A stretch of DNA of 64,000 nucleotides, taken from positions 62,001 to 126,000 of the forward strand of contig DAOUQC010000001.1 in assembly GCA_030625775.1 (NCBI GenBank), given 5' to 3'. The DNA comes from Verrucomicrobiota bacterium (lineage in GTDB: Bacteria > Verrucomicrobiota > Verrucomicrobiia > Verrucomicrobiales > DEV007). This document shows positions 63,256-64,000 of this stretch, one piece after another (the stretch's first letter is position 1; every line of letters starts with the position of its first letter). The translations under genes and the position numbers were made by a program. The notes beneath the pieces are model-generated. The model was given only the letters and a program-made list of their open reading frames with translations, was not told where the DNA came from and did no database searches.

Positions 63256-64000
63256 ATGAGGATTGTGTGGATGGGGGCAGGGGAGATTGGTCTCCCGAGT
63301 CTGAAATGGCTGATTGACGAGTCAGGTCATGAAGTGGTTGCCGTGTTTACCCAGCCTGATCGGCCGGTCGGGCGGAAACAGGTAATGACTCCAACGGTGA
63401 CCAAAACCCTGGCTGCCGAGCGGGGGGTGCCGGTTTTTCAGCCGGAAAGTTTACGGAAAAATCCAGAGATTTTGGACAATCTCCAGGAACTTGCTCCGGA
63501 CTTGATCGTTGTGATGGCTTACGGTTGTCTGCTGCCACAGGCCGTTATCGATGTGCCGACGATCGCCTGCATCAATCTGCACGCGTCACTTTTGCCGAAG
63601 CATCGTGGGGCGGCACCAATTCAAGCGGCCATATTGGCGGGTGATGAAAGAAGCGGAATCACCGTGATGCACATCGCCCGCAAACTGGATGCAGGCGATA
63701 TGATCAGGAAAGAGGCGATTGCCCTCGCAGCAGATGAAAGCGGCGGGACTTTGCATGATCGCCTGGCGGAAGTCGGGCCGAAGGCTTTGGCAGTCGCCTT
63801 GCCCTTACTGGAGACTGGAAGTGCTGCGAGAGAAGTGCAGGATGAAAAAGAGATGACCCATACCGGCAAGCTCGGCAGGGAGGATGGGGTGATTGACTGG
63901 TCACACCCTGCCATTGAGATTGAGCGACAAATACGGGCATTTGATCCCTGGCCGGGAACCGGCACGCTGATCTCTCTGTCAGATGGCAAAAATAAGCGCT
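63256..64000 (+). CDS. fmt: Methionyl-tRNA formyltransferase (partial, runs off the window)
   Basis: At least 248 residues, cut by the window end. It starts at ATG 63256 with AGGAAA six bases upstream. It begins MRIVWMGAGEIGLPSLKWL and contains VFTQPDRPVGR, the formyl-folate active-site region DLIVVMAYGCLLPQAVID and INLHASLLPKHRGAAPIQAAI, followed by ITVMHIARKLDAGDM and IRAFDPWPGTGT at the start of the C-terminal domain. It formylates initiator Met-tRNA. It lies 72 bases after adk and is co-oriented. Confidence 0.95.
   Translation, partial: MRIVWMGAGEIGLPSLKWLIDESGHEVVAVFTQPDRPVGRKQVMTPTVTKTLAAERGVPVFQPESLRKNPEILDNLQELAPDLIVVMAYGCLLPQAVIDVPTIACINLHASLLPKHRGAAPIQAAILAGDERSGITVMHIARKLDAGDMIRKEAIALAADESGGTLHDRLAEVGPKALAVALPLLETGSAAREVQDEKEMTHTGKLGREDGVIDWSHPAIEIERQIRAFDPWPGTGTLISLSDGKNKR

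Overview
The window is an ordinary chromosomal stretch, roughly half GC, densely packed with genes on both strands, from a free-living Gram-negative bacterium. Several features point to the PVC superphylum, most likely Verrucomicrobiota: a type III glutamine synthetase, a chlamydia-like class I ribonucleotide reductase (very long NrdA with repeated ATP cones, tyrosine-less NrdB), secreted SGNH plus 3-keto-disaccharide-hydrolase (DUF1080) proteins, a prepilin-type protein with a short H-x-G-type N-terminus, and a secretin-like protein. This placement is inference from gene content; no rRNA gene is present. I found no tRNA, rRNA, CRISPR array, integrase or insertion sequence.

Layout. 1-4.8 kb (+): a secreted alpha/beta-hydrolase-like protein, a purine permease, and a sulfite dehydrogenase/cytochrome c pair. 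4.8-17 kb (-): a long co-oriented block read leftwards, carA - FHA protein - purA - uppS - sigma-54 response regulator - mfd - parvulin chaperone - mobA/fdhD fusion - HTH/metallo-beta-lactamase protein. 17-18.6 kb (+): outer-membrane protein and a DUF5329-like protein. 18.6-18.9 kb: a gene-free stretch that looks like a structured RNA. 19-23.3 kb (-): rpmI - rplT - pheS - pheT. 23.4-28.9 kb (+): dcd, then a run of four exported hydrolases. 29-30 kb (-): leuB. 30.6-33.5 kb (+): VOC protein, alanine dehydrogenase, glycosyltransferase. 33.6-38.4 kb (+): nrdB-nrdA behind a long control region. 38.4-42.9 kb: secretin-like protein (-), glgB (+), prepilin-type protein (+). 42.9-46.2 kb (-): kinase-like protein, enoyl reductase, xseA. 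46.2-50.2 kb (+): glnN, fxsA, O-methyltransferase. 50.2-57.1 kb (-): SGNH-DUF1080 protein, Hint-domain lipoprotein, and a sugar-oxidation/decarboxylation cluster facing a PAS-AraC regulator. 58-62.4 kb (-): FtsX/LolC-type permease, GYF-RDD membrane protein, GH57 protein, DnaQ-like exonuclease. 62.5-64 kb (+): adenylate kinase and the start of fmt.

How it works together. Housekeeping genes dominate (translation, purine and pyrimidine synthesis, dNTP synthesis, transcription-coupled repair, cell-wall lipid carrier). Nitrogen assimilation is represented by glnN with a good sigma-54 promoter match, alanine dehydrogenase and an NtrC-family regulator. Glycogen metabolism is represented by glgB and a GH57 protein. 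Accessory content consists of exported esterases/acyltransferases and a carbohydrate-acid type cluster.

The most unusual observations are: an SGNH hydrolase whose catalytic blocks are circularly permuted with an apparently exact seam (28.2 kb); a GH57 protein in which the catalytic Glu and Asp have traded places (59 kb); a lipoprotein consisting of a lone Hint domain (52 kb); a tyrosine-less NrdB behind two NrdR-like boxes spaced 32 bp apart; and a small family of palindromes carrying a GTTCTAC tail that sit directly after genes.
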